From Hoeflea sp. (lineage in GTDB: Bacteria > Pseudomonadota > Alphaproteobacteria > Rhizobiales > Rhizobiaceae): 64,000 bases of DNA. This document shows positions 16,052 to 24,657 of this stretch, piece after piece. Made by a program: the position numbers and the translations under genes. The number at the start of each line of letters is the position of its first letter. The first letter of the stretch is position 1. The stretch covers positions 1-64,000 of the forward strand of contig NZ_JAUXOD010000011.1 of NCBI RefSeq assembly GCF_030682515.1. The letters run 5' to 3'. A model generated the notes under the pieces. That model saw only the letters and a program-made list of their open reading frames with translations. It did not search any database and was not told where the DNA came from.

Positions 16052-16512
16052 CCGGTGCACAGAAGGCCGAGGCGCTGATCCGTCACTATTTCAGGATGTG
16101 CAATGCTGCGGATCGGCAGGGCCTGATCGACTGCTTCACGCCGGAGGGAACCCATTACTTTCCACCCGGATTGCCGGGGGCGCCCTGGCGCGGGGCTGAG
16201 GCCGTCGCAGACGGCTGGATGCGCTGTGTGAAGGATCTCGGCTCAAAATGGACGATCGAGAAAGTTCTGGCGAGCGCAGACGGACGTGAGGCGGTGATCG
16301 AGTGGACCCATTGGAAAACGGCCGTGGGCCAGGTGCTTCGGGGGGATGAATGGTACGTCTTCACCCCCGACATCACGCGTATCATGGAAATACGCGCCTA
16401 TTACGCGAGCCCTGTGAACCGTGATCAGCCCATCAACAGCTTGCACGGCTTCGACTATGAGGAGAGGGGCTACCACCTGTCTCCACCCGGCGTGCCCGGG
16501 AGGGATGGCTAA
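16048..16512 (+). CDS. SnoaL-like/NTF2-fold protein
   Basis: A 154-residue protein of the NTF2-like fold. The start pattern (ALIRHYFRMCNAADRQGLIDCFTPEGTHYFPPG) and the middle part with VIEWTHWKT are typical of SnoaL-like small-molecule-binding or isomerase proteins. Its ATG overlaps the stop of the RraA-like gene by 4 bases, so the two are co-translated. No catalytic assignment can be made. The upstream in-frame ATG at 15976 lies inside the preceding gene. Confidence 0.7.
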   Translation: MTGAQKAEALIRHYFRMCNAADRQGLIDCFTPEGTHYFPPGLPGAPWRGAEAVADGWMRCVKDLGSKWTIEKVLASADGREAVIEWTHWKTAVGQVLRGDEWYVFTPDITRIMEIRAYYASPVNRDQPINSLHGFDYEERGYHLSPPGVPGRDG

Positions 16513-16839
16513 TGCAGTCTCCGCTTCCCTGTCCGGATGCCCCCCACATGAACCTTGAACTTCCTGAAGGCTGTGGTTGAGTCCGTCGCCGCGGATGGGG
16601 CAAGACCGGGAAGGGGGCGGAATGAGCGGTATGGGTCTACGGCCGTCCGTCCGGCCGAACTCAAGCGGCCGAAGGCAGCAGATCTGGACATGGTCCACTT
16701 CGATTCAGTGCTGTTGGTATGTTGGCCTTAGCAGGACGGGCAGCGACATGAAGAACTCGATCTTCCTCTTGCCATTAGGTTCCGGTATCACAGCCTGCAA
16801 CGGCTGAGTTCGGGGTGGGGCCGAACGCAAGGGAACACT
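16513..16839. other. Intergenic stretch, no gene recognised
   Basis: This 327-base gap separates the SnoaL-like gene from the LysR-type gene on the same strand. The small frames in it have no family motifs. It should contain the terminator of the first unit and the promoter of the second, but no hairpin with a T-run was seen. Confidence 0.4.
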
Positions 16840-17763
16840 GTGAAAACCGGCAAATCCATCGACCTCCGATTGTTGAATTATTTCCTGCAGACGGCCGAAC
16901 TCGGCGGCGTGTCAAAGGCGGCCAAGGCGCTCAATCTGGCTCAGCCGACATTGTCGAAAGCAATCCAGCTGCTGGAGTACCAGCTCGGTGCGGCGGTGTT
17001 CGAACGGCGCCCGCATGGCGTGGAGCTGACCCTCATCGGCGAGCGCCTGCTTCGCCATGCCCGGCTCGTGGTGGCGCAGGTGAGCGATGCGGTCGAAGAG
17101 ATTGACAATCTGCGCACCGGGGGCACCGGCAATATTCGTGTCGGCGCAGGGCCGTCGTGGCTCAGACGACTGTTGCCCGAAGCGGTTGCCGCGGCGCTCG
17201 TCGAGCGGCCGGCGCTGCAGGTCACCGTGACAGGCGGATTCGACGAACGGCTGCTGCATGGCTTGTCGGAAGGCGATCTCGATTTCGTCATCGCCGAGGT
17301 TCCGCTCAACGAAAAAAACAACGGCTACGAGGTGGAGGTCTTGTCACGTGACGACCTCGTCGTCTGCGCGCGTCAAGGTCATCCACTTCACGGCGTGGCC
17401 AATCCGGGGATTGAACGGGTGCTCAACGAGCCCTGGGCGTTGCCGCCCCAGCACACGCTGGCGCGGCGGAAGCTGGATGGAAAGCTGATCTCGCTTGGCA
17501 AGCCGCCGCCCTTGTCCGCAGCCACGTCAAGTTCAGTCACGTTCCTGCTGGCGCTGGTCCGGGCCTCGAATGCTCTGACCTACACCACTGCCTCGACGCT
17601 GGAAACCAATGAGGGCAGCGGGTTGGTGCGGCTTGACGTGCCTGAGCTGACAACCTCACGCGAGGCGGGCCTGATCTTTCGCAAGCCGGTTCTCATTTCA
17701 CCGGCGGCAGAGTTCCTGGTCGAAAAACTCCGCATCATCGCACGCGATCACCCCAACAATTGA
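16840..17763 (+). CDS. LysR-family transcriptional regulator
   Basis: A 307-residue protein with a GTG start. The N-terminal helix-turn-helix (LLNYFLQTAELGGVSKAAKALNLAQPTLSKAIQLLE, ~7-41) is followed by a periplasmic-binding-like effector domain (~95-300). It lies upstream of, and in the same direction as, the sulfatase/ABC-importer operon. The gap between them holds a LysR-box-like inverted repeat (17767-17789). Control of that operon is likely, with its ligand related to the imported compound. Confidence 0.87.
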   Translation: MKTGKSIDLRLLNYFLQTAELGGVSKAAKALNLAQPTLSKAIQLLEYQLGAAVFERRPHGVELTLIGERLLRHARLVVAQVSDAVEEIDNLRTGGTGNIRVGAGPSWLRRLLPEAVAAALVERPALQVTVTGGFDERLLHGLSEGDLDFVIAEVPLNEKNNGYEVEVLSRDDLVVCARQGHPLHGVANPGIERVLNEPWALPPQHTLARRKLDGKLISLGKPPPLSAATSSSVTFLLALVRASNALTYTTASTLETNEGSGLVRLDVPELTTSREAGLIFRKPVLISPAAEFLVEKLRIIARDHPNN

Positions 17764-17766
17764 AGC

Positions 17767-17789
17767 CTCCATAGTCTATGGCTATGGAG
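17767..17789. promoter_or_regulatory. Inverted repeat upstream of the sugar-binding protein gene
   Basis: CTCCATAG (17767-17774) and CTATGGAG (17782-17789) form a perfect 8-bp inverted repeat around a 7-base spacer that itself carries another CTATGG. The arrangement fits a LysR-type operator with overlapping half-sites. It lies about 120 bases before the binding-protein start. Confidence 0.5.
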
Positions 17790-17909
17790 ATGCAAAATAA
17801 TGTCATTTGAGGCATGCAAGAAGTCCCCTCATAGTCACGCTGCTTACACATCCACCGGCCTTGCGGCGTTTCAGTCCGCGGTGGACCTGCCAATTTGGAG
17901 GAGGAAACC

Positions 17910-19265
17910 ATGCGGCATATTCCGATCAATTCGACCCATGCCCTGCGCGGTACGGTGCGGCGCACGCTCGCGGCCATGCTGCTTGTGACGACATCAACGG
18001 CGGCAATGGCTGCTGACCAGGCGCCAATGACCATCGTCATCAACCAGTCGCCATGGTTTGCCGGCTTTCAGAAAGTCGTCGAACTCTATCAGTCCGAGAC
18101 CGGCAACACCGTCAATCTCGACGTCAACCCGTTTGCCGGCAGTCTGGAAAAGCAGCGCCACGCGGTCCGCACCGGCGAAAGCCCCTACGATGTGCTGATC
18201 ATGAACGCCGGTTTCTTCATCGAATTCTACAGCGGCGGCTTCCTGGAGCCTCTGACCAATATCGAAGCCGGCTTCAAGCTCAGCCCTGACATCTACACCT
18301 TCGATGATTCCGTCTACTGGAACGCGGAGACCAAGCAGATCGATGCCGCCAACGGCGACCTGCTGAGCGTGCCGGTGAACCCGTTCCTGCCGTTGTTGCA
18401 TTATCGCGCTGATCTCTACGCGGAGAAGGGGCTGAACGTTCCGACCACTTGGGACGAGTTGTACGACAATGCAAAGGCGCTCCACAATCCGCCCGCCATG
18501 TATGGTATTTCCCAACGCGGCCAGCGCGGCGCCTTCGACGTCACATTTGACGTGTTGCCCTATGTCTGGTCGCATGGTGGCGCGTTTTTTGCCGACCAGA
18601 AAGGCGGCGACTACACAGTCACCATCAACAGCCCCGAGACACTGGCCGGGATGGAAACCTACCTGAAGCTGGCCCAGGATGTCGGTCATCCGTCGACGGC
18701 GGGGCAAACCCAGACCAACGTCATCCAGAACATGGCGACCGGCCAGGCCGCCCATATTCAGGGCGTTCCGGCTCCAGCGCTGTTTGACGATCCCGCCAAC
18801 TCGATCGTGGTCGGCAAGGTCAATTACGCGCCTACCCCCGGAACCGCCGAATATCCGTCTTCGCCGCCGCTCGGCCATTGGCTGGCCGGCGTGCCGAAGA
18901 ACATTCCGGACGACCGCAAGGCGGCTGCGCTTGCTTTCCTCACCTGGTTCCAGACGGATGAGGCCCAGAGGGCCTATGCCGAAGCCGGCTCCCCGCCTGT
19001 GTCACGCGCGGTCCTGACCTCGGATCTCGCAGACAAGCCGGAGTTCCGCTACATGAAGGCGCTCGCGGATTCGATCCCCAACGCCCGGCTGACCTTTGTC
19101 ATTCCAGAAGCCAGCCAGGTTCTTGCGATCACTGAACTGAGATTGAACCAGGCGATCTCCGGCGAGTTGCCGCTCAAGGAAGCGCTCAACACCGCTGCGA
19201 CCGAGATCGCCAAGGTGATGACCGATTCCGGCTACACGGCGCCGGTGCTGCCGCCGCTCGAATAG
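17910..19265 (+). CDS. ABC transporter extracellular sugar-binding protein
   Basis: About 451 residues, the size of family-1 extracellular solute-binding proteins (MalE/UgpB type). The signal peptide covers about the first 36 residues (RRTLAAMLLVTTSTAAMAA). The mature part has the typical hinge pattern VPVNPFLPLLHYRADLYAEKGL and PTTWDELY. GGAGGAGG precedes the ATG at 17910. It is the receptor for the importer formed with the two permeases (19337-21039) and the ATPase (23593-24657). The embedded sulfatase and DUF4432 genes suggest a sulfated sugar as ligand; this is inferred. Confidence 0.88.
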   Translation: MRHIPINSTHALRGTVRRTLAAMLLVTTSTAAMAADQAPMTIVINQSPWFAGFQKVVELYQSETGNTVNLDVNPFAGSLEKQRHAVRTGESPYDVLIMNAGFFIEFYSGGFLEPLTNIEAGFKLSPDIYTFDDSVYWNAETKQIDAANGDLLSVPVNPFLPLLHYRADLYAEKGLNVPTTWDELYDNAKALHNPPAMYGISQRGQRGAFDVTFDVLPYVWSHGGAFFADQKGGDYTVTINSPETLAGMETYLKLAQDVGHPSTAGQTQTNVIQNMATGQAAHIQGVPAPALFDDPANSIVVGKVNYAPTPGTAEYPSSPPLGHWLAGVPKNIPDDRKAAALAFLTWFQTDEAQRAYAEAGSPPVSRAVLTSDLADKPEFRYMKALADSIPNARLTFVIPEASQVLAITELRLNQAISGELPLKEALNTAATEIAKVMTDSGYTAPVLPPLE

Positions 19266-19283
19266 GTTAGCCTCCCAAGGCTC

Positions 19284-19307
19284 GGCCGCCCGCCAAACCG
19301 GGCGGCC
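19284..19307 (+). promoter_or_regulatory. Intercistronic hairpin after the sugar-binding protein gene
   Basis: GGCCGCCCG (19284-19292) pairs perfectly with CGGGCGGCC (19299-19307) around a 6-base loop. C-rich sequence, not a T-run, follows. It sits between the binding-protein and first permease genes, where such stems usually lift the level of the binding-protein message above the rest. Confidence 0.65.
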
Positions 19308-19336
19308 CCCCCTCTCGCACAGCCGGGATTTCCAGC

Positions 19337-20209
19337 ATGAAGAACGACACCTTCTGGCGTTACACGACATTGATGCCTGCCGTGCTGCTGTTTGTTGCGT
19401 TGACAGTGGTGCCCATGGTCAATCTGTTCGTCCTGAGTTTCCACCATGTCGAATGGATCGAGCGAATTGCGATCTGGAAGTCGGTGGGCTGGTCGAACTA
19501 CACCGCTGCATTCGAGGACAACCTGTTTCGCGCTGGCGCGTTCAACACGGTGGTCTTCGCTGTCGTCGCAGTCACGGTCCAGATGGTGCTAGGTTTCATT
19601 CTGGCGCTGTTGACCATCGGCGTCACCCGTGGGCGGACGTTTTATCGAACCGTGTTCCTGTTGCCTATCCTGGTGCCGGGCATCATCATCGGCGCCATCT
19701 GGAAATTGATGTATTCCTATGATTTCGGCGTCATCAACAAGACCGCCATCTTTTTGGGAATGAGCCCGCAAGACTGGCTCGGCAATCCCAATCTCGCGCT
19801 GGCTTCGGTTATCGTGGTCGATATATGGCACTGGACGCCGTTTTGCTTCCTGCTTCTGCTGGCGGCGCTCGAAAGCCTGCCGCAGGACATCTACGAAGCT
19901 GCCCGCATCGACGGATCGTCGCCCTGGCAGGCGCTGCGCTTCATCACCCTGCCGCTGATGCTGCCGGCAATCATCGTCACCTTCGTCTTCAGGATGATCC
20001 TGGCGCTCAAAGTGTTCGACGAGGTCTACTTGCTGACCGGCGGCGGGCCAGGCACATCGACCGAAGTGGTGAGCTTCACCATCTATCGGCGCTTCTTCAC
20101 GGAAGACCGGCCCGGTTATGGCGCCGCGATATCCATCATCACCTTTGCCGCTGTCGCCATCCTCATTTTTGTCGCCGGGCGGATCTCGCGCCGCAGGAAG
20201 GCTTCGTGA
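19337..20209 (+). CDS. ABC sugar importer permease (MalF/UgpA type)
   Basis: A 290-residue inner-membrane protein with six membrane segments. The cytoplasmic EAA loop reads EAARIDGSSPWQALRFITLPLM (~191-212), which docks on the ATPase. It pairs with the MalG-type permease, whose start overlaps its stop (TGATG at 20207-20211). Confidence 0.92.
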   Translation: MKNDTFWRYTTLMPAVLLFVALTVVPMVNLFVLSFHHVEWIERIAIWKSVGWSNYTAAFEDNLFRAGAFNTVVFAVVAVTVQMVLGFILALLTIGVTRGRTFYRTVFLLPILVPGIIIGAIWKLMYSYDFGVINKTAIFLGMSPQDWLGNPNLALASVIVVDIWHWTPFCFLLLLAALESLPQDIYEAARIDGSSPWQALRFITLPLMLPAIIVTFVFRMILALKVFDEVYLLTGGGPGTSTEVVSFTIYRRFFTEDRPGYGAAISIITFAAVAILIFVAGRISRRRKAS

Positions 20210-21039
20210 TGCACTCAGACAGCCTCATCTCCACAATAACACGCCACACCGTTCTGGCTCTCTCGGCACTTATCGTAATCTTCCCGTTCCTCTGGATCGT
20301 CGCAGCCGGGTTCAAGACCCAGATCGACCTGCTGCTCGGCAAGTTCCTGTTCGTGCCGACCTGGCGCAATTTCGAGTCGGTGCTGTTCAACAGCGGTTCG
20401 GACTTCCTCCGAAATTTCGCAAACTCCGTGATTGTCGCCAGTACCAGCATGGTTCTGGTTCTCGTTGTGGCGACCCTGGCGGCCTATTCGCTGTACCGGC
20501 TGCGCTGGCCATCCTGGGTGCTGCATTCGCTGCTCGCCTGGTCCCTGGTCTTTCACATGGTGCCGCCGATCACGCTGGCGGGGGCCTGGTTCACCATGTT
20601 CCGGTCGATCGGCATGGACAACACGTTGAGCGGCATCATTCTGGCCCACACGACTCTCAACCTGCCGATGGCGTTGTGGATGATGGGCGTGTTCATCCGC
20701 GATGTGCCCACCGAACTGGTCGATGCGGCGTCGATGGATGGCGCGCGCACGCCGCAAGTCCTTCGCCATGTGGTGTTGCCGATCGTCCGCCCGGGCCTGG
20801 CTGCAACCGGCATCCTGAGCTTCATCTTCAGCTGGAATGAATTCCCGGTGGTGCTGACCCTTGCGCAGCGGCAAACTGCGACTGTGCCCATCGGCATCGG
20901 CAAATACGCCCAGGACAACACTGTCGCGTTCACCGAGATGGCAGCAGCCTCCACACTGTCGATGCTGCCCGCTTTCCTCCTCCTTCTGATAGCCCAGAGG
21001 TTCATCGTGCGTGGCCTGACCTCGGGCGCCGTGAAATAG
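20209..21039 (+). CDS. ABC sugar importer permease (MalG/UgpE type)
   Basis: A 276-residue inner-membrane permease. It has six hydrophobic segments and the EAA-like loop LVDAASMDGARTPQVLRHVVLPIVRPG (~170-196). The frame is open far upstream of the start, but family length and the coupled TGATG junction fix the start at MHSDSL (20209). It is the second permease of the LysR-linked importer and is followed 11 bases later by the sulfatase. Confidence 0.92.
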   Translation: MHSDSLISTITRHTVLALSALIVIFPFLWIVAAGFKTQIDLLLGKFLFVPTWRNFESVLFNSGSDFLRNFANSVIVASTSMVLVLVVATLAAYSLYRLRWPSWVLHSLLAWSLVFHMVPPITLAGAWFTMFRSIGMDNTLSGIILAHTTLNLPMALWMMGVFIRDVPTELVDAASMDGARTPQVLRHVVLPIVRPGLAATGILSFIFSWNEFPVVLTLAQRQTATVPIGIGKYAQDNTVAFTEMAAASTLSMLPAFLLLLIAQRFIVRGLTSGAVK

Positions 21040-21050
21040 CCGGGAACACC

Positions 21051-22583
21051 ATGAAAACCGTATTTGTCCTGTTTGACTCGCTCAACCGTCATCTGCTGGC
21101 GCCCTATGGCGGTACCCGCGTGCCGACGCCGAATTTCGAGCGGCTAGCGCGCCGTTCGGTCACCTTCGACCGGCACTATGTCGGCTCGATGCCCTGCATG
21201 CCGGCGCGCCGTGACATGCTGACGGGACGGCTTAATTTCCTGCACCGTAGCTGGGGGCCGATGGAGCCGTTCGACAACGCGTTTCCGGAAATCCTCGCGC
21301 GCAGCGGCACCTATTCGCATCTGGTCACCGACCATTTCCATTACTGGGAAGACGGCGGCGCCACCTATCACAACCGATACGACAGCTATGATTTCATCCG
21401 CGGCCAGGAGGGAGATCCCTGGAAGGCCATGGTTCAGCCGCACTGGGAACGGCTCAAGGAAAAGTACCATGAGGCGCAGTTCTCGACCAAGCGCCGTGAC
21501 TACAAGTCGCAGAATGTCATCAATCGCGAATTTATCAAGGAAGACAAAGACTTTCCCTCGGTTCAAGTGTTCGAGGCCGGACTGGCGTTTCTCGATGAAA
21601 ATGCCAGCGCCGAGGACTGGTTGCTCCAGATCGAGACCTTCGATCCGCACGAACCGTTTCATGCACCGGCAAGCTTCAAGAAACCGTTCGACACGGGCTG
21701 GACCGGACCGATCCGCGACTGGCCGCGCTATGGCCGCGTCGACGAATTGCCGGAGGAATGCGAGGAACTGCGCGCCAATTATTACGCGACCGTGGCGCTG
21801 TGCGACGCGCTGCTGGGCAAGTTGCTCGATAGTTTCGACCGGCAGGATTTGTGGAAGGATACAGCACTTGTGGTCACCACCGATCATGGCTTCCTGCTGG
21901 GCGAGCATGACTTCTGGGCCAAGAACCGGATGAATATCTACGAGGAGATCGCCCATATCCCGCTGTTCGTGTACGATCCCAGGCGGACAGCCTCTGGCGG
22001 CAGTCGCTGTTCCTCCCTGACCCAGACTGCCGATCTCGCAGCCACCTTCCTTGACCTGCATGACGCGGCCCGCCCCGCGGAAATGCAGTCGCAGTCCTTG
22101 CTGCCGCTGATCGACGGGAAACCCTCGGATCACAAGGCGATACTCTACGGCTATTTCGGCGGAGCGGTGAACATCACCGATGGCCGCCACACCTATCATC
22201 GCTACCCGCCAGACCTGAAAACCCAGGAAATCTTCCAGTACACGCTGATGCCGACACATATCTTCGACTTCTTTCATCCCGCCGAACTGGCGAAAGCCGA
22301 GCTGTCGCCTGCGATGCCTTTCACCAAGGGAGCGCCGCTGTTGAAGGTGCCCGTCGATCACCGCTCGGCGATGTACGATACCTATGGACCCGGCGCCTTC
22401 ATCGAGAACGACACGCGGCTCTATGATCTGGCGGCCGATCCCGGCCAGGAAACGCCCGTCAAGGATGCCGATGTGGAAGACCGGATGTGCCGGCTGATGG
22501 CGGCGATGATGCGGAAGCTCGACGCCCCCGCCGAGGCTTTCGAACGGCTCTCGCTCAGCCCCTATCTGGCGCCGGCGGAATGA
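21051..22583 (+). CDS. Sulfatase family hydrolase, cytoplasmic
   Basis: A 510-residue alkaline-phosphatase-fold hydrolase. The type I sulfatase signature C49-M-P-A-R53 (within MPCMPARRDMLTGR) holds the Cys that is converted to formylglycine. Other metal-site parts are the first-strand FDS (residues 8-10) and TTDHGFLLGEHDFW (~278-291). There is no signal peptide, so it should act in the cytoplasm on an already imported sulfate (or phosphonate) ester. A formylglycine-generating enzyme is not in the window. It sits between the permeases and the DUF4432 gene and overlaps the latter by 4 bases. Confidence 0.85.
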   Translation: MKTVFVLFDSLNRHLLAPYGGTRVPTPNFERLARRSVTFDRHYVGSMPCMPARRDMLTGRLNFLHRSWGPMEPFDNAFPEILARSGTYSHLVTDHFHYWEDGGATYHNRYDSYDFIRGQEGDPWKAMVQPHWERLKEKYHEAQFSTKRRDYKSQNVINREFIKEDKDFPSVQVFEAGLAFLDENASAEDWLLQIETFDPHEPFHAPASFKKPFDTGWTGPIRDWPRYGRVDELPEECEELRANYYATVALCDALLGKLLDSFDRQDLWKDTALVVTTDHGFLLGEHDFWAKNRMNIYEEIAHIPLFVYDPRRTASGGSRCSSLTQTADLAATFLDLHDAARPAEMQSQSLLPLIDGKPSDHKAILYGYFGGAVNITDGRHTYHRYPPDLKTQEIFQYTLMPTHIFDFFHPAELAKAELSPAMPFTKGAPLLKVPVDHRSAMYDTYGPGAFIENDTRLYDLAADPGQETPVKDADVEDRMCRLMAAMMRKLDAPAEAFERLSLSPYLAPAE

Positions 22584-23590
22584 CCGGGCGTTCAATCATG
22601 CCCGAGCGCAGGTTGCTGTCCGACTACACCGGCGACCGGCGGCAATTGGCGTCGGTGCGGCGCATACGGCTCGACGACGGTCCTGAGCAGGGCCAACAGG
22701 CGCTGGTCTTTTCCACCGGCGGCGGGCTGGATTTCTGGGTTCTCAACGACCGGAGCATGGATATCGGTCCACTGTGGTTCGAGGGCATGCCGATCGCCTG
22801 GCAACATCCGAACGGCTACGTGGCGCCCGGCCGCCATGACCCGGAAAGCGACAACGGGACCGGAATCGAAAGGGCTTTGTCCGGCTTTCTGGTCACCTGC
22901 GGCCTCAGCCATACCCGTCAGCCGAGCAACGGCCAGCCACTGCATGGCAGACTGCCGCTGACGCCGGCACGGTTGACTGCTTGCGGCGAGGACTGGGATG
23001 CGCCGGTGCCCATGCTTTACGCGCAGGGCGAAATGGTCTCCGCCCATCTCAATGGGGATAGCTTCCGTCTGACCCGGCGCATCGAGGCTCCGATCGGTGG
23101 GCAGAGACTTTCGATCATCGATCGGGTGGAGAACATTGGAATGAGCGGTCAGGAACTGCAGATCCTCTATCACACCAACTTCGGCTTTCCGGCTGTCGGC
23201 CACGGCACCACCGTGCGCCACAACGGTGTCACGCGCCTGACCGCGCAGTTGCCGACTGCGGCCCGCAAGCCCGAAATCCAATGCCATCCCTCCGGAGATG
23301 GCGCGGCCTTCCACCTGGAGCTTGAGCGCAGCGCCAGCGGCCCTTGGCGCGGCCTGCTCGTCTCCATGACGGGACCCGCCGCCGCCTTGCCTTTCGTGCA
23401 GGTGTGGAGTGACCCGCGGCCGCGGCGCAACCTTTTGGCCCTGGAGCCTGCCAGTTCCGGCAGGGCCGCCGATGGTACCAGTCTTGCCGGGCCTGTGCTT
23501 GAGCCCAACGGTACGTGGCAGGCTCGACTTGATTTCAATTTCAGTCATCCTGCCGAATGCGGCGGACGAGAAACCCGAAGGGAGGCCTGA
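22580..23590 (+). CDS. DUF4432 family aldose epimerase-like protein
   Basis: About 336 residues with the galactose mutarotase-like fold of DUF4432. GGLDFWVLNDRSMDIGPLWFEGMPIAWQHPNGY (near 46-78) and LYHTNFGFPAVGHG (near 192-205) are the kind of motifs found in this group. Members accompany carbohydrate importers, and epimerase or isomerase roles on modified sugars have been proposed. The ATG at 22580 overlaps the sulfatase stop (ATGA); MPERR at 22598 is an alternative start. The link with a sulfatase suggests it handles the anomer of the desulfated sugar or of the sulfate ester itself. Confidence 0.75.
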   Translation: MTGRSIMPERRLLSDYTGDRRQLASVRRIRLDDGPEQGQQALVFSTGGGLDFWVLNDRSMDIGPLWFEGMPIAWQHPNGYVAPGRHDPESDNGTGIERALSGFLVTCGLSHTRQPSNGQPLHGRLPLTPARLTACGEDWDAPVPMLYAQGEMVSAHLNGDSFRLTRRIEAPIGGQRLSIIDRVENIGMSGQELQILYHTNFGFPAVGHGTTVRHNGVTRLTAQLPTAARKPEIQCHPSGDGAAFHLELERSASGPWRGLLVSMTGPAAALPFVQVWSDPRPRRNLLALEPASSGRAADGTSLAGPVLEPNGTWQARLDFNFSHPAECGGRETRREA

Positions 23591-23592
23591 CC

Positions 23593-24657
23593 ATGGCAAC
23601 AGTGGAACTCAAGGGTGTGGGAAAATCCTTCGGGGCCGTCAACGTCATCGAGGGCATTGACCTCAAGGTGGAGGAGGGCGAATTCTTGGTCCTCGTCGGA
23701 CCCTCAGGCTGCGGCAAGTCAACTCTGCTCAGGATGATTGCCGGTCTCGAACCGATCTCGAGAGGCGAGTTGCTGATCGACGGCAAGTCCGTCACCAACC
23801 TGCCCGCCCGCGATCGCGGCATCGCCATGGTGTTTCAGTCCTATGCGCTCTATCCGCATATGACGACTGCCGAGAACATGGCCTTTTCGTTGCGCCTTGC
23901 CGGTGAAAGCAAGGCGGTGCAGGCTGAGAAGGTGGCCCGCGCCTCCGACATGCTCGGCCTGTCCGACCTGCTTGGCCGCTATCCGCGGGAACTCTCGGGA
24001 GGACAGCGTCAGCGGGTCGCCATGGGCCGGGCGCTCGTCCGCGAGCCACAGGTGTTCCTGTTTGACGAACCGCTGTCCAACCTCGATGCCAAATTGCGTG
24101 TGAAAATGCGCGGCGAGCTCAAGGAGCTGCACCAGCGGCTGAAAACGACGACGATCTATGTCACCCATGACCAGATCGAGGCGATGACACTGGCTGATCG
24201 CATCGTCGTGTTGAAGGACGGATTCATCGAACAGATGGGCACGCCGCTCGAGCTCTATGACCGGCCGCATAATGTCTTCGTCGGATCCTTCCTCGGTTCG
24301 CCCGCGATGAATTTTCTCCCCGCCGAGATCGGTGCCGAGGATATGGGTCATGCCGTCCTTGGCGATGGCGACCGGATCAAGATCCCTTCCGCCGGCCTGA
24401 GCGGCAAGGTCAGTATCGGCATTCGGCCCGAGGATTTCGAGGTCGCCCAGCCGGGGACGCCAGGCAGTTTCCAAGCCCAGGTCGCGGTTGTGGAGCCGAC
24501 TGGCGCGCAAACCGAGGTGCTGCTGCGCAAGGGAGCGGACGAACTGACCGTCACTTTCCCGTATCGGATGAAAGTGGACCCGGGCGATCAATTGTATCTC
24601 GTCCCCAAAAGCGGGCAGGTCCACATCTTCAACCGGTCTACTGGACAGCGCCTGTAA
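23593..24657 (+). CDS. ABC sugar importer ATP-binding protein (UgpC/MsmX type)
   Basis: A 354-residue ATPase with Walker A GPSGCGKST, signature LSGGQRQ, Walker B VFLFDEPLSNLD and the switch His in VTHDQ. A C-terminal TOBE-type regulatory domain follows (~240-354). It energises the importer encoded just upstream. The start ATG at 23593 follows the previous stop by two bases. Confidence 0.93.
   Translation: MATVELKGVGKSFGAVNVIEGIDLKVEEGEFLVLVGPSGCGKSTLLRMIAGLEPISRGELLIDGKSVTNLPARDRGIAMVFQSYALYPHMTTAENMAFSLRLAGESKAVQAEKVARASDMLGLSDLLGRYPRELSGGQRQRVAMGRALVREPQVFLFDEPLSNLDAKLRVKMRGELKELHQRLKTTTIYVTHDQIEAMTLADRIVVLKDGFIEQMGTPLELYDRPHNVFVGSFLGSPAMNFLPAEIGAEDMGHAVLGDGDRIKIPSAGLSGKVSIGIRPEDFEVAQPGTPGSFQAQVAVVEPTGAQTEVLLRKGADELTVTFPYRMKVDPGDQLYLVPKSGQVHIFNRSTGQRL

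Noticed and set aside
16577-16807. 76-codon plus-strand frame in the gap before the LysR gene
   Set aside because: No motif, no ribosome-binding site and odd composition; treated as chance.
19284-19307. Intercistronic stems considered as Rho-independent terminators
   Set aside because: None of the five is followed by a T-run, and essential downstream transporter genes would be cut off.
21144-22595. 483-codon minus-strand open frame
   Set aside because: It is a mirror of the sulfatase gene, whose catalytic motifs are clear on the plus strand.
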